This document shows positions 63,240-64,000 of a stretch of 64,000 nucleotides of DNA, one piece after another. The notes beneath the pieces were generated by a model that made no database searches, had not been told where the DNA came from, and was given only the letters and a program-made list of their open reading frames with translations. The stretch's first letter is position 1; every line of letters begins with the position of its first letter. A program made the position numbers and the translations under genes. The stretch is from Polydactylus sextarius. Its lineage: Eukaryota; Chordata; Actinopteri; Polynemidae. Where the stretch lies: positions 9,326,001 through 9,390,000 of the forward strand of contig CM028927.1 of NCBI GenBank assembly GCA_016801845.1, given 5' to 3'.

Positions 63240-64000
63240 TTGCTTACGCCATTATTCATATACGCAACAAAGTAGCCTTTCAGTTAACGTGCTGTTACAC
63301 TCACCTCACAGTATCCAAATCATTAAAGGAAGAGTCCTTAATTGTGTTTCTTCAATGTCTTTTTTCAATGCGGGAGAAGGGGGGGGGCATAGTGTAAACC
63401 AGGACGTATGTAACGGCCAGCCATGTCAGTTGCTGTGCAGCCATGTGTGAACTCCACATGGCGTGAATGTATGTACGCCGCATGGTTTATTGTAACGTAT
63501 GTGGCGAGAGAGGATGGAAGGGGGTGGGGGGTGGGGGGGCACGCCCTACAGCTTGTCAGTGCTCACATATGGAGGAGGGGATATGAGTGTGTGCATGTGG
63601 AAAGGGAGAGGCATTGGTAAAGGGTGAGAAATGGAATAAAATGGAAGAGGAAGGAGACGGCGTAAAAAAGAGAGAGAGGGAAAGAGAGAGAGGGAGAAGG
63701 GCACTGAAAGAGAAATGTACAGCTTGTTCTCGTCGCCACCATTTTTGCATGCAGACTATGCAGTTTGGTCACTGTTAATTCGGTTTCGGTGAAGCTGTGG
63801 GCTGAGAATATATAGATTGGTCCGCTGTCGTGACATATACAATAATCACAGAATAGAGGAAACAAGCAGCTCTTACCTGTCACCATAATCTAAAATATTT
63901 ATCTTTATAAATGGATTACTGCCTTATCAATATATCCTGGTCTGTATTTCCATATTACTACATGCTGCATATGTAAGTGAGTGCATGACCTGTGCACTTT

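Larger units (their letters stand above)
54318..64000. other. flank upstream of topaz1, no gene recognised
   Basis: No ORF with a recognisable domain. It contains TAT/TAG (54338-54380), CT (about 59200-59238) and TG (61957-61972, 62055-62095) repeats, poly-A tracts (about 55768-55784, 58589-58618) and a GGCT-type minisatellite at 62.57-62.68 kb. A CTCF-like motif lies at 56268, an RFX-like GGTTGCTATGGCAGCC near 58.49 kb and two homeodomain-type palindromes at 61.43 and 63.23 kb. It may be intergenic or an intron of a gene beyond the window. Confidence 0.7.

Overview
The window looks like nuclear DNA of a bony fish, most likely a teleost. It is AT-rich and intron-bearing, with many CA, TA and poly-A tracts. 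It carries decayed fish-type interspersed repeats and two vertebrate genes whose exons can be followed by splice sites and reading phase. No prokaryotic, viral or CRISPR features are visible.

Both recognised genes lie on the minus strand, head to tail. trim71 (lin-41) runs from its ATG at 38120 to its stop at 11522 in seven coding exons, all joined by phase-0 introns. It encodes about 830 residues: RING, two B-boxes, coiled coil, filamin domain and NHL propeller. Intron 1 is about 16.6 kb. It holds an old beta-tubulin pseudogene on the opposite strand, a 246-bp CA tract and a DNA-transposon-like repeat. Downstream of the stop is a long putative 3' UTR (to about 6.1 kb, or shorter). It contains a let-7 8-mer site 42 bases from a miR-125 (lin-4) site and, about 2 kb further on, a dense cluster of six 7-mer-A1 let-7 seed matches within 194 bases. 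Further let-7 seed matches lie just upstream of the start codon.

topaz1 runs from its ATG at 54116 to its stop at 44546. I could join 21 coding exons with consistent phase, for about 1,471 residues. It has a large, mostly disordered exon 3, a CCCH zinc finger in exon 9 and a helical C-terminal half. Its upstream region has a perfect palindromic NRF1 motif and a short upstream ORF.

From 38.2 to 44.5 kb lie the CpG-rich trim71 promoter region and AT-rich spacer. The spacer contains a LINE (L2/Maui-like) tail nested in a DNA-transposon remnant, plus CTCF-like motifs. From 1 to 6.1 kb and from 54.3 to 64 kb no genes were recognised, only microsatellites, possible repeats and a few homeodomain-type palindromes.

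trim71 is the conserved stem-cell and developmental-timing target of let-7 and miR-125, and topaz1 is a germ-cell gene. Nothing in the sequence shows that they act together. The most interesting signal is the density and spread of let-7 seed matches around trim71. All calls come from reading the sequence; no database search was run.
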